Positions 37,723-45,937 of a stretch of 64,000 nt of DNA are shown in pieces. The position numbers were made by a program, and so were the translations under genes. Each line of letters begins with the position of its first letter. Position 1 is the first letter of the stretch. This DNA comes from Nitrospira sp. (GTDB lineage: Bacteria > Nitrospirota > Nitrospiria > Nitrospirales > Nitrospiraceae): positions 1 to 64,000 of the forward strand of contig JARFXR010000001.1 in assembly GCA_029194535.1 (NCBI GenBank). Direction: 5' to 3'. The notes under the pieces are model-generated. The model did not search any database. It had not been told where the DNA came from and worked only from the letters and a program-made list of their open reading frames with translations.

Positions 37723-39867
37723 GTGGCGTACAGCATTGCGAAAGCCGTCGTCATCAAGCAGGGCAACCTGTTTTTCCTGTCGCCGCCGGAAGGCGACGTG
37801 CCGTTGACCAAGGGACACGGCTTCGGACTCTATTATCACGATTGCCGCTACCTGAGCGGATATGAATTGATGGTGGAGGACGAGCATCCGGAGGCGCTGG
37901 CGGCCCGCTCGTCGGAAGGGGCCCGGGCGGTCTTTCAGTTGACCACACCCGAGTTCCGGGCCTCCGACGGCCGCATTATCGATCGAGAAACCGTCGGCCT
38001 CAAGTGGGAACGCACCATCGACGCCGAGTCTTGCGTCCTGCACGAGCGACTCGACATTCAGAATTTCGGGTTCGAGCCGGTCGAGTTCGCGTTGCGGATG
38101 CGCTTTCGAGCGGGGTTCGAAGACGTCTTCGCCATCCGCGGCATCGTGCGGGAGTCCAAGGGTAAACTGTGGCGGCCGCGATGGCGCGACAAGCGCCTGG
38201 TGTTTTCCTATACAGGCGGAGACGGGATCTTCAGAAGCTTGGCGATCCACTTCGATCCGCTTCCCACCATGATCAAGGGCGCCGCCGTCGAGTTTCGCCT
38301 CAAATTCCGGCCCAGCGAAAGCAAGCAGCTCCGGATCTCGCTGGAGATCGATGAAGTCGAGAACCCCTCCGCGCGGACGGTCGCGCATGTCCGCTCCTCC
38401 GCCGATCTGCCCGAAATCCGGGCGGCCCGCGACGAACGGGCGAAACCGGAAACGGAATTCGACAGCGACAGTCTGCTGGTGAACCGAGTCATGCGCCGCT
38501 CGCTGATGGACCTGCGGATGCTGAAAACCTCGCTGGCGGGCCACGAATTCTTCGCCGCGGGCATCCCATGGTTCGCCACCTTGTTTGGGCGGGACTGTCT
38601 CATCGCCTCGCTGCAGGCGTTGGCGTTCTGGCCGGAAACGCCCGCCGACACGCTGCGACTCCTGGCGCGGTACCAGGGAGCCGAGGTCAACGAGTGGCGC
38701 GATGAGCAGCCGGGCAAGATCCTGCACGAGCTTCGCGTCGGGGAGCTGGCGAGGATGAACAAGATCCCCCACACGCCGTACTACGGAACGATCGACGCCA
38801 CCCCCCTCTTCTTGATCCTGCTCAGCCGGCACGCACAATGGACCGGAGACCTCGCGCTCTTCCAGGAACTCCGGCCCTCCGTCGAGCGGGCGCTCGACTG
38901 GATCGAGCGATACGGCAACGAAGCGGGGGACGGCTACGTCAGTTACTCCGGGAACACGAAGAACGGGCTGCTCAACCAAGGGTGGAAGGATTCCGGCGAC
39001 GCGATCACGACCTCCGAGGGACGGCTGGCTCATCCGCCGATCGCCCTCGCGGAAGTGCAGGGATATGTCTACCTCGCCAAGACCTCGATCGCCGAACTGT
39101 TCGATCGAGACGGGGAGCCGCGGCAAGCGACCCGCCTGCGCGCGGAGGCGGACGCCCTGCGTGCACGCTTCAACCGGGAGTTCTGGATGGAAGACGAGGG
39201 ATGCTACGCCATGGCGCTGGAAGCGGGACGCCGGCCCTGCGGCGTGATTTCCTCCAACGCCGGACAGGCGCTCTGGAGCGGCATCGTGGACGAACGGAAT
39301 GCCGGCCGCGTCGTGAAGCGCCTGATGCAACCGGACATGTTCAGCGGGTGGGGGATCCGGACTCTGTCGCTCCAAGAACGCCGATACAACCCGATGGGCT
39401 ACCACCTCGGCACCGTGTGGCCGCACGACAATTCGCTGATCGCGGCGGGGTTCCGCCGCTACGGATTCGATGAAGAGGCTCGGCGTCTGTTCGTCGGACT
39501 GTTGGATGCCGCCATCGAATTCGAAGATCACCGGCTGCCCGAACTCTTCACCGGATTCTCCCGCAGCGAATACGGCGTGCCGGTCCGCTATCCGGTGGCC
39601 TGTCACCCGCAGGCCTGGGCGGCCGGCTCCGTGCCCTATCTGGTCGAAACCTCGCTGGGCCTGACCCCCAACGCCTTCGAGAAACGGCTGGAAGTCGTGC
39701 GTCCCAGTCTTCCGGACTTCGTCCGTCGCGCGGAGATCAGGCGGCTGCGGGTCGGGAAGGGTTCGGTCGATCTGCGCTTCGAGCGCAATCGGGACGGCAT
39801 CCTGGAAACGCACGTGAGCCGCGTGGCCGGCGACCTGTCCGTCGATATCGTGACTTCCCCCTCCTAG
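37723..39867 (+). CDS. Glycogen-debranching-type amylo-alpha-1,6-glucosidase (GDE_N / MGH1-like)
   Basis: 714 residues, GTG start. The N-terminal domain (1-200) is the GDE N-terminal type: KQGNLFFLSPPEGDV, HGFGLYYHDCRYLSGYELMV and FELRMRF-like strands. The C-terminal (alpha/alpha)6 barrel has FFAAGIPWFATLFGRDCLIA, LKNGWKDSGDA-like QGWKDSGDAITTSEG, and PMGYHLGTVWPHDNSLIAAG followed by a Tyr-rich C-terminal part. Acids in GRDC and KDSGD lie where this family places catalytic residues. It probably hydrolyses alpha-1,6 branches of glucan; other members act on sucrose or related sugars, so the substrate is a judgement from context (treZ upstream). Confidence 0.85.
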   Translation: MAYSIAKAVVIKQGNLFFLSPPEGDVPLTKGHGFGLYYHDCRYLSGYELMVEDEHPEALAARSSEGARAVFQLTTPEFRASDGRIIDRETVGLKWERTIDAESCVLHERLDIQNFGFEPVEFALRMRFRAGFEDVFAIRGIVRESKGKLWRPRWRDKRLVFSYTGGDGIFRSLAIHFDPLPTMIKGAAVEFRLKFRPSESKQLRISLEIDEVENPSARTVAHVRSSADLPEIRAARDERAKPETEFDSDSLLVNRVMRRSLMDLRMLKTSLAGHEFFAAGIPWFATLFGRDCLIASLQALAFWPETPADTLRLLARYQGAEVNEWRDEQPGKILHELRVGELARMNKIPHTPYYGTIDATPLFLILLSRHAQWTGDLALFQELRPSVERALDWIERYGNEAGDGYVSYSGNTKNGLLNQGWKDSGDAITTSEGRLAHPPIALAEVQGYVYLAKTSIAELFDRDGEPRQATRLRAEADALRARFNREFWMEDEGCYAMALEAGRRPCGVISSNAGQALWSGIVDERNAGRVVKRLMQPDMFSGWGIRTLSLQERRYNPMGYHLGTVWPHDNSLIAAGFRRYGFDEEARRLFVGLLDAAIEFEDHRLPELFTGFSRSEYGVPVRYPVACHPQAWAAGSVPYLVETSLGLTPNAFEKRLEVVRPSLPDFVRRAEIRRLRVGKGSVDLRFERNRDGILETHVSRVAGDLSVDIVTSPS

Positions 39868-40051
39868 CAGTCTGTCCGAGTCATGCCATTCTACTGCAGC
39901 AAACGATTTGCAGGGATCTGCCTCGTGCTCGGCCCGAAACAATCCTCAACGTATTCCAGCGACTACGCGTCCGGTCTTTTGAGCCTTGCGCCGCTCATCT
40001 ACCTGCACCTCCCTCGCCGCGCCACGAAGGATGACTCGGACAGACTCCTAG
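39864..40051. repeat. 188-bp element with 21-nt terminal inverted repeats between convergent genes
   Basis: CTAGCAGTCTGTCCGAGTCAT (39864-39884) is the inverse of 40031-40051 with one mismatch. The 146 nt between have no gene. The stop codons TAG of both converging genes (39865-39867 and 40048-40050) fall inside the two repeat ends. The size and ends fit a MITE-like element; a bidirectional terminator is less likely because of the long loop. Confidence 0.55.
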
Positions 40052-40803
40052 GAATGCCGGACGGGCAATCCCTGCAAATATTCGGTCAACGCGTTGCGCA
40101 GAATACCGTAGCATTCGCATGACGCCGTCTCCAGTCCCGGCCGATCCTGGATGACCAGGCATCCTCGCCGATATTCAATCAGGCCTTCGCTCTGCATCCT
40201 TCCGATCAGGGACGTCACCACCGGTCGTCTGGCTCCCACAATGGCTGACAGCATTTCCTGGGTAAACTCCAACTCCTGCCGGCCCGTACGATCCTGAGCC
40301 GTCAGCAGCCACCGGCTCAACCGCTGACGTACCAAGTGAAATCTATTGCAAATCGCGGTTTGCGCGAGTTCCGCCAACCGATATCCCGCGTAGCGCAAGA
40401 TGAGCTCATACAGGATGGGCAGTTGGGCCCGCCGCACCGACGACGACGACAGTTGGCAGGCCATTCCCCCGTGCTGGACCATGCATTCAAGCGGCTGACT
40501 CCGAGACCCGGAGAACTGCAGGAGACCGACCATGCCCTCTTGGCCGATCAGCCCGGTCTCGATCGAAAGGCCGTCCTGAGTCACTGCCATCAGCGACAGG
40601 GCGGCGCTCGTCGGAAAGAATAGCCATTCGCATGCCGTGCCGGCCGACTGGAGGATTTTGCCTTCATGGATTGAGACTCGCTGGCCCCACTCACGAACCA
40701 GCCGTAATTCCTCCTCCGGCAACGCCGCCAGTATGGCGTTGCGGCATTCGAGATAATCCCGTTCCATTTTCCCGTCTAGATCCTTAGCTAGTTCCGTAGT
40801 CAT
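40048..40803 (-). CDS. Crp/Fnr-family transcriptional regulator
   Basis: 251 residues. An N-terminal cyclic-nucleotide-like beta roll is at 20-140 (VSIHEGKILQSAGTACEWLF, GLSIETGLIGQEGMVGL). The long dimer helix follows (RFHLVRQRLSRWLLTAQDRT), then a winged helix (LEFTQEMLSAIVGARRPVVT, then LIGRMQSEGLIEYRRGCLVI). No Fnr-type cysteine set is seen at the N-terminus, so it is not an iron-sulfur sensor. An ATG at 40767 is an alternative start. It converges with the amylo-1,6-glucosidase gene. Confidence 0.87.
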   Translation of the reverse strand: MTTELAKDLDGKMERDYLECRNAILAALPEEELRLVREWGQRVSIHEGKILQSAGTACEWLFFPTSAALSLMAVTQDGLSIETGLIGQEGMVGLLQFSGSRSQPLECMVQHGGMACQLSSSSVRRAQLPILYELILRYAGYRLAELAQTAICNRFHLVRQRLSRWLLTAQDRTGRQELEFTQEMLSAIVGARRPVVTSLIGRMQSEGLIEYRRGCLVIQDRPGLETASCECYGILRNALTEYLQGLPVRHS

Positions 40804-41055
40804 CGATCACCGGCGTCGATTTTTTACTATCCTGGGGATCCCGCACATCTTGTACTCGGCAAACCCCTAGTCTCGCGACCTGATCTCTTGTGACGTTCTT
40901 GTCCTTCGCTTCACACGCTGCCTCCGCACGCGGCTTCGACATGGTGGAGGTCGAGCAAACCGAGCGGTGATGTGACCACGGCACGGAGGTCGCAAGGCAC
41001 AGCGGTAGGGGAAGAGGGCGGAGATGAACGTGACGACCGATGGAGTCTGTCGGCC

Positions 41056-41358
41056 ATGAAGCGCGGCGAGATCGCCCGATAACGCCGACGCGACCGTCTC
41101 AGGCGCGGTTTCGACCGGACCCCGGAACCAAGCAGACGACCGGCCTCCGAACGCCCTGCCGATGACCGGCTGTACGTCGTCCTAAAACATGCGGCGACAG
41201 GCCTGCGCTATGCCGGCTGCGGACGCAAGGCCATTGCCGCCCCTTCGCCCAACGCCAGGTTCGGCCGGCCGACCTCCGCGTCGATCTCCTGGGATCAACT
41301 GAGTCTGAATCTGAAATTCGATGGATTCACGGTGATGAATAGCATGGAGCGGATCTAA
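41056..41358 (+). pseudogene. Possible broken small gene: coding-like frame with no start codon
   Basis: The frame from 41083 to the TAA at 41356-41358 is open for 91 codons and ends in what looks like real protein: DDRLYVVLKHAATGLRYAGC, GRKAIAAPSPNARFG, WDQLSLNLKFDGFTVMNS. It has no usable ATG, GTG or TTG. Just upstream in the same frame is ATGAAGCGC...CGA followed by TAA at 41080. If that stop is a mutation, the gene began at 41056 (MKRGEIAR). No family recognised; reading it as a pseudogene is inference from sequence style. Confidence 0.35.
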
Positions 41359-41488
41359 GGATAAGACTCACGCTCCTTGGGAGGGTTACGAACGATCGAC
41401 ACGAGCCGTGACGCGCGCGATGAAATCCCGGCCGCCGAGACGGTGACCCGAATCACGAGCCACCGTCTCCGATCCTTGGACACCCGGC

Positions 41489-42607
41489 CTAGGCCGCATC
41501 CGGATTGGTCAATGGGCTACCCGCTCCGACCAACCCCTGATTGCCGGCTCGGACATGCGCATGAGGTTTGGTCCGGACCGGCAGGGCGATGATTCGCTCA
41601 TATAGGGCTACATAATCACGCACCATGCGCTCCACCGTAAAGCGCGATTCGAAGACCGCCCGGCACCGCCGACGGTCGATCAACGAAATACGGGGGACCG
41701 CCTGCGCCATCTCGTCCAGATTGTCGCAGACAAGGCCTGTCACCCCATGGTCGATGACCTCGGGGATAGACCCACGCCGATATGCCAGGACCGGAGTTCC
41801 GCAGGCCATCGCTTCAATCAGCACCAACCCGAAGGGTTCCGGCCAATCGTAGGGACAGACCAGCGCCGCCGCATGGCCGAGAAAGTCGTCCTTCTCTGCG
41901 TCGTTGATTTCTCCCACGTATTCCACCAGCGGATGGTCGAGCAACCGCTCAATCTTCTGTTTGAAATACTCCTGATCGGCCGGATCGACCTTGGCGGCGA
42001 TGCGGAGCGGCAGCCCGACCCGCTTGGCTAGTTCGATGGCATGATCCGGGCACTTTTCGGGAGAAATGCGGCCGAGAAATGCGAGGTAGGATCCAGGCTG
42101 ATCATGCGGTCGGTACAGGTTGGCCGGAATGCCGTGATACACGGTGTCCGCCCAGTTCGCACCGGGAAGCGGGGTCCGTTGCGCGTTGGAAATGGACACG
42201 ACCGCCATCTCGGCGTATTCCTGAAAGATCGGGCCCAGCTCGGGCAGGTCCAGTCGTCCGTGCATCGTCGTGACGACGGGAACATGTGCGCGACGACTCA
42301 TCGGAAATCCTAGAAAGTCGAGATGCGAATGCACGATGTCGAACTCATCCGAGGCGGCCCCCAGAGCCCGCTCGAGCTGAAGCACGAGCGGGGCATCGCG
42401 GTTCACCAGCCCGGTGTTCAAGCGCAACGCGTGAGGGCAAAACGATTGCAGTTTCGCGTTGGTCTTGGAATCCCCGCTTGCGAAAAGGGTGACGTCGTGG
42501 CCTTGGCGGACCAGTTCTTCGGTCAAATAAGAAACGATCCGTTCGGTGCCTCCGTAGAGTTTTGGAGGCACGCTTTCCCAGAGCGGGGATATCTGCGCGA
42601 TCTTCAT
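41489..42607 (-). CDS. Glycosyltransferase family 4 protein
   Basis: 372 residues. A GT-B fold enzyme. The N-terminal domain starts MKIAQISPLWESVPPKLYGG, then GGTERIVSYLTEELV; IVHSHLDFLGFP; and VVTTMHGRLD. The C-terminal donor domain has YLAFLGRISPEKCPDHAIEL and the EX7E element in EPFGLVLIEAMACGTPVLAY. The donor sugar and acceptor cannot be read; members use ADP- or UDP-sugars, and with glgC and the glucan genes nearby a glucan or trehalose-phosphate-like role is possible but unproven. It ends a run of carbohydrate genes. Confidence 0.85.
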   Translation of the reverse strand: MKIAQISPLWESVPPKLYGGTERIVSYLTEELVRQGHDVTLFASGDSKTNAKLQSFCPHALRLNTGLVNRDAPLVLQLERALGAASDEFDIVHSHLDFLGFPMSRRAHVPVVTTMHGRLDLPELGPIFQEYAEMAVVSISNAQRTPLPGANWADTVYHGIPANLYRPHDQPGSYLAFLGRISPEKCPDHAIELAKRVGLPLRIAAKVDPADQEYFKQKIERLLDHPLVEYVGEINDAEKDDFLGHAAALVCPYDWPEPFGLVLIEAMACGTPVLAYRRGSIPEVIDHGVTGLVCDNLDEMAQAVPRISLIDRRRCRAVFESRFTVERMVRDYVALYERIIALPVRTKPHAHVRAGNQGLVGAGSPLTNPDAA

Positions 42608-42875
42608 GTCCTCGTCCTTTCTGTATTGTTGAAGTTCCTCTTGGTAATGGCGCCTACGACGCGTCAGGACCGGGGGTTTCCCTTGAGACTCCCCATCCTA
42701 TGAGGCGCCGGGTATTCCTCGAACTAGGGAAAGCCCCAGCCCGGTTTAGTCGGCTCCGAACGATCGGTTCACGCCGTCCCGGTAGCGATCGCGTCTCGCA
42801 AACCAATTTTCATCCCGACCGACTATCATGCCTGTTCGCGCCCCTGTCCGGCAAGCGCCTCGGTAGCGGGTCGTT
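42608..42875. other. Intergenic region, upstream of the glycosyltransferase
   Basis: No gene supported. AACTAGGGAAAGCCCC lies at 42722-42737, one of the CTAGGG elements. The repeat at 42876 follows. Confidence 0.4.
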
Positions 42876-42981
42876 TGTCATTCCCGCGGAAGCGGGAATC
42901 CAGTCAGGGCCTTCTCCTCAACATTGAGTCTTGATTGAGGAGTGGATGCCCGCCTTCGCGGGCATGACGCAAGGGGGAAAC
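42876..42981. repeat. Dispersed REP-like repeat, copy 1
   Basis: TGTCATTCCCGCGGAAGCGG begins it. It continues GAATCCAGTC, GGCCTTCT, a GATTGAGGAG-like segment, then ATGCCCGCCTTCGCGGGC and ATGAC, ending GGGGGAAAC. A second, diverged copy lies at 63344-63448 in the same orientation. It contains two hairpins (CCCGCGGAAGCGGG and GCCCGCCTTCGCGGGC). Confidence 0.75.
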
Positions 42982-43156
42982 TCCCCACTACCAATACCAA
43001 CAATGCCAAGCGCTCTAACAGCTCGACGTAAACACCCAGGCGGCGCCGCTCCGGAGCGGCGGATCTCGCTCAAAGCGGCAGAGAATTCCACCCATGTCCG
43101 GCAGAGATCCAGCCGGAAGCATCACGCTGCCGAATCAAACCTGATCGAGGAGCATC

Positions 43157-43276
43157 ATGACCCGATACAGTCATGCGGCAGCTCCGCGAAAGACAGATCG
43201 GACATTTTATCTCGTCGAAGGACAACCTGTCGTGATTCCGGTGCGGGCTCACGCCCGTTCATCACAAATGGTCTGA
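43157..43276 (+). CDS. Possible 39-residue small protein
   Basis: The ATG at 43157 has GAGGAG 5 nt upstream, a very good ribosome site. The product begins MTRYSHAAAPRKTDRTFYLV and then reads EGQPVVIPVRAHARSSQMV. No family known. It lies upstream of the YtxH gene. The enhancer-like palindrome at 43220 falls within the frame, so one of the two readings may be wrong, or both may share the DNA. Confidence 0.35.
   Translation: MTRYSHAAAPRKTDRTFYLVEGQPVVIPVRAHARSSQMV
43220..43232. promoter_or_regulatory. Palindromic enhancer-like site GGACAACCTGTCG
   Basis: It matches GGACAANYTGTCC except for the last base. It is about 96 bp upstream of the start predicted from the sigma-54-like promoter at 43295. 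Confidence 0.5.
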
Positions 43277-43294
43277 AATATCCCTCGCGACCGC

Positions 43295-43310
43295 CGGTCT
43301 GAGCTTTGCA
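43295..43310 (+). promoter_or_regulatory. Sigma-54-like promoter of the YtxH gene
   Basis: CGGTCTGAGCTTTGCA: GG-N10-GC spacing with a perfect TTGCA at -12. The -24 part is GGTCTG against the consensus GGCACG. The predicted start near 43321 is 55 nt before the YtxH ATG. Confidence 0.55.
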
Positions 43311-43375
43311 CGGCTTCAATCTGAATTCCGTCATACCCTTCACGATCACGTGAGAAGAGAGAAGAGGAGGATGCG

Positions 43376-43711
43376 ATGCGCAACGGTGAGTACGAGTATT
43401 ACGAGGACGATGTGACGGGCTGGTCTGCCTTCATTGCAGGCGCGCTGATCGGGGCCGGTGTGGCACTGTTGTTCGCGCCGCAGATCGGAGCCGAGTTGCG
43501 AGGTATCTTGCGAACCTATGCCTCGCGGGTCAAAGACGAAGCCTTTGAGCGCGGAAGGGCGGCATGGGACACAGCGGTGGAGCGGGGTCGAGAATATTAC
43601 GAGCAAGGCCGGGAGGCCGTGCAGGATGCCGGCCGGGCCGCGAAGGAGTATGCGCAAAGCGGCAAGGACGCGCTCCGCGAAACGAGGCAATCCACGCACA
43701 CTCGAGGATGA
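43376..43711 (+). CDS. YtxH-domain protein
   Basis: 111 residues. GAGGAGG lies 6 nt before the ATG. A short acidic N-terminus (MRNGEYEYYEDD) leads to one membrane segment with the YtxH pattern (FIAGALIGAGVALLFAP, then QIGAELR). A long amphipathic charged helix follows (VKDEAFERGRAAWDTAVERG, AAKEYAQSGKDAL). It is probably anchored in the inner membrane. YtxH proteins are stress-linked and of unknown mechanism. It converges with the DksA-like gene, 11 nt apart. Confidence 0.85.
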   Translation: MRNGEYEYYEDDVTGWSAFIAGALIGAGVALLFAPQIGAELRGILRTYASRVKDEAFERGRAAWDTAVERGREYYEQGREAVQDAGRAAKEYAQSGKDALRETRQSTHTRG

Positions 43712-43722
43712 TCTCTATCCGC

Positions 43723-44136
43723 TCAGGCTTCGTCGCGGTCCTCACGCTGTACGATGCGCTCGAAGGCTTCGAGCTGCTCCTGACATGAGACGCACCGCCG
43801 CGCGAAGGGCAAGGCCTGCAGACGGCCGGCGGCAATCGGTGTCTCGCAGTCCTGGCAGATGCCGTAAGTGCCTTCATCCAGCCGCCGCAAAGCTTCATCC
43901 AGCTGAACCCGCTGGCGCGTCCTGGCTTCCAGCAGAGCGATTTGCTGCGCCGCCGTCGCGTCGCGCAACGACATATCTTCGAGATCCAGCACCGAACTGT
44001 CTTGAAAATGTCCGTGCTGATCTCGATGTTGGGCGATCAGCCGATCGATCTCCTTCTGCAGTGTCGCGCGCCGCTCGAGGAGCAGGGCGCGCAACACTTG
44101 CGGCCGCCGTTCTCTTTCCGTCATCGTCTTGTTCAT
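43723..44136 (-). CDS. DksA/TraR-type zinc-finger protein
   Basis: 137 residues from the ATG at 44136, which has AAGGAG upstream; frames further upstream are not family-like. The N-terminal coiled coil includes VLRALLLERRATLQKEIDRL and later DATAAQQIALLEARTRQRVQ. The C4 zinc finger reads YGICQDCETPIAAGRLQALP, then FARRCVSCQEQLE. The coiled-coil tip (DLEDMSLRDAT) has Asp residues where DksA reaches into the RNA polymerase channel. A role in ppGpp-linked transcription control is possible. It converges with YtxH. Confidence 0.87.
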   Translation of the reverse strand: MNKTMTERERRPQVLRALLLERRATLQKEIDRLIAQHRDQHGHFQDSSVLDLEDMSLRDATAAQQIALLEARTRQRVQLDEALRRLDEGTYGICQDCETPIAAGRLQALPFARRCVSCQEQLEAFERIVQREDRDEA

Positions 44137-44186
44137 GGCAACTCCTTGGATGAAATGAAACACGGTTCGATTGTCTGATTGGCTTG

Positions 44187-44202
44187 TGCAAGTCCGGAGC
44201 CG
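44187..44202 (-). promoter_or_regulatory. Sigma-54-like promoter of the DksA-like gene
   Basis: On the minus strand CGGCTCCGGACTTGCA: GG-N10-GC, -12 TTGCA perfect, -24 GGCTCC against GGCACG. Its predicted start, near 44176, is 40 nt before the ATG. Confidence 0.55.
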
Positions 44203-44298
44203 CGAGATGCGCGCCGGCCGACGCGCGATTCCCGGAGATGTTCGTTCGATTTTCAACTGTTTCGAGCCGGCCCGCTGCCACCCTGGCGCCGCGTCCCC

Positions 44299-44331
44299 GG
44301 ATCAAGTTGTCTCGGGAAGGACAATCCGTCT
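44299..44331. promoter_or_regulatory. Paired palindromic enhancer-like sites
   Basis: GGATCAAGTTGTCTC (44299-44313; 12 of 15 match the perfect copy at 48948) and GGACAATCCGTCT (44319-44331). Their centres are 19 bp apart, close to two helical turns. They lie about 130 and 150 bp upstream of the sigma-54-like start of the DksA-like gene. Confidence 0.5.
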
Positions 44332-44915
44332 GGAGCGAGGTCGGCTCACGAGCTGCGGACAAAGAAGGCAGAGGAGGAATTCTCCTCTGCCTTGCGTCAT
44401 CTCTCGTCGAGTTCGGCCGTTAGTGCGGGAGTGCCAAGAACCGAACAGTGGGCAACTCTCGGTTCCGTGACGGAACGGTTCGAACGGGGGCGCTTACGAA
44501 TGCGTTCCTTTCCCTCGGCCAGGTGACGACGAAAGACAACGACCCTACGCGGCAAGGGACGATTGTGCGGCGAGGGGAAATCTCTCGGTTCTTGACTCTC
44601 CGGAACCGGGATTTCCTCCGATGCGCTCTCAGATCCTTTACGGCCGCGAACGAGACGGTGAAGCAACCGTCTCTTGTTGGTCGAATCCGGGGCACATTCC
44701 CCTCGCCCCTCGTTCGACATTCTTCCGCCCCGCGCACGATTGGATTCAGGTCTCGGAGGTATCTGTAGTATGGCTGACTTCCACAGAGCCACCTACTGGG
44801 AGAATCCCTGTTAGAGCAGCACAGGCAAGGGAGACGGCAGACCGACGCCTCCTCGCCTCCGGACCGTCCTCTTTTTCACCTCGCCCTCAACCGGGCTCGA
44901 CCTCGCAAGTCGTTT
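44332..44915. other. Intergenic region with hairpins, no supported gene
   Basis: About 580 nt. Frames on both strands are unusually open here (several of 100-130 codons), but overlapping and family-free. Two perfect hairpins: 11 bp at 44365-44393 (AAGGCAGAGGA / TCCTCTGCCTT, loop GGAATTC) and 8 bp at 44652-44673 (GAGACGGT / ACCGTCTC). Neither has a T-run. Confidence 0.4.
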
Positions 44916-45377
44916 CTATTCAGCGGAGGATGGAGATCGAGGCACATTGTTGAAGAGAGACGCCAGCCACGTCAGCGCGCCCCAGACGCCCATCCAAAAC
45001 ACGACCGGCCCCGCGTGATCCAGCACTTGGCTCTCGATCGAGATGCTCCGGCTGTTTTTCCCGCTCGGAGGATCAGACAGGACGCTTACCGCGCGCGCGT
45101 AGGCTGGTTCCGCGCCGGTTCCGGCCGCCTGCCCGAAGGCACGCTGGTCCGGCCGATCCCCAACAACCACCGAGGCGATCTGCTGCCGCAACTCCTCGCC
45201 CGCAGCCCGCAAGTCGATGGCGCCGGCGCCGAGGCCGAAGCCTAAGAACAGCAACGCCAGTTGCAGGAGGACTCCGAGCGCCCACCCAGCGGCGATTTCG
45301 AGCCACTTGATAGGCGGACGTTCTGTGGACCTCCGGGAGACGGAGCGCGCGATGTCCAGCTTCGGCGCCATCAGCAC
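44916..45377 (-). CDS. Hypothetical membrane protein
   Basis: 153 residues. Two hydrophobic segments: WLEIAAGWALGVLLQLALLF (continuing LGFGLGAG) near residue 25-55, and GPVVFWMGVWGALTWLASLF near the C-terminus. The part between them (about 55-118) is polar and probably lies on one side of the membrane. No family recognised. The gene's start overlaps the end of the receiver gene by 7 nt, so it is probably translated with it. Confidence 0.6.
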   Translation of the reverse strand: MLMAPKLDIARSVSRRSTERPPIKWLEIAAGWALGVLLQLALLFLGFGLGAGAIDLRAAGEELRQQIASVVVGDRPDQRAFGQAAGTGAEPAYARAVSVLSDPPSGKNSRSISIESQVLDHAGPVVFWMGVWGALTWLASLFNNVPRSPSSAE

Positions 45378-45814
45378 CCCGACGTCCAGGCAGGCGCGGC
45401 GTCCGGACGAAGTCGATCCTGTTGTATAACGGAGTGCCCTGCTCCTTCGGATACGGCAGCCGCGATCACGCTCAGCAGATGATCGCGGTCGAAGGGCTTC
45501 TCCACCAGGGCGAACGCTTCCGCACTGAGGCGATCATGCTGCTTGAACGATACGCTGTCGCCCGTCACCACGATCACGGGAAGATCCGGCCACATCGCTC
45601 GAGCGACGTCCAGCAGTTCCAACCCGTCCATCCTGGGCATGCGGTAGTCCGTCAGCAGGACGTCATACCGCCGACGCTTCAGAGACTCGACCGCCTCGAG
45701 CCCGTCGCCTGCTTCATACACATTGAATCCCGCCGCCTCCAGCACTGTGGAGAGGATGAATCGAACGGCGGCATCGTCTTCTACGACAAGAATTCGCTTT
45801 CCATAGCCTTTCAC
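45371..45814 (-). CDS. Single-domain response regulator under a sigma-54-like promoter
   Basis: 147 residues from the GTG at 45814, where AGGAGGT lies 6 nt upstream; the longer frame to 45916 crosses the promoter. Receiver with VVEDDAAVRFILSTV, Asp in LLTDYRMPRMDGLELL and Lys in LVEKPFDRDHLL, all intact. After the receiver is a short 30-residue tail with no output domain. Its promoter and paired palindromes lie between this gene and the NtrC-type regulator, all on the minus strand. It may form an input to, or a target of, that system. Confidence 0.85.
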   Translation of the reverse strand: MKGYGKRILVVEDDAAVRFILSTVLEAAGFNVYEAGDGLEAVESLKRRRYDVLLTDYRMPRMDGLELLDVARAMWPDLPVIVVTGDSVSFKQHDRLSAEAFALVEKPFDRDHLLSVIAAAVSEGAGHSVIQQDRLRPDAAPAWTSGC

Positions 45815-45878
45815 CTTCACACCTCCTGTATGAACGCCACTGACTGAATGATAAGACCCCATCATGGAATCATGAATG

Positions 45879-45894
45879 AGCAAGGATCGAGCCT
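45879..45894 (-). promoter_or_regulatory. Sigma-54-like promoter of the receiver gene
   Basis: On the minus strand AGGCTCGATCCTTGCT: GG-N10-GC, -24 GGCTCG (one change from GGCACG), -12 TTGCT perfect. This is the best match of the group. Predicted start near 45868. Confidence 0.65.
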
Positions 45895-45937
45895 CGGGAT
45901 TCGGAAGGAAAATCATCCCGCTTCGTTGTGGCAGGAA

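Noticed and set aside
37669-39942. Minus-strand open frame of 757 codons
   Set aside because: Antisense shadow of the amylo-1,6-glucosidase; composition is Arg/His-rich with no domains.
39864-40051. Simple bidirectional terminator
   Set aside because: The loop would be 146 nt long and neither arm is followed by a T-run; a MITE-like element explains it better.
42876-42981. CRISPR repeat
   Set aside because: Only one unit at this place with internal hairpins and no spacer pattern; the second copy is 20 kb away.
44397-44792. Open frames on both strands between the DksA-like and membrane protein genes
   Set aside because: They overlap each other, have no ribosome sites and no family resemblance; listed as intergenic.
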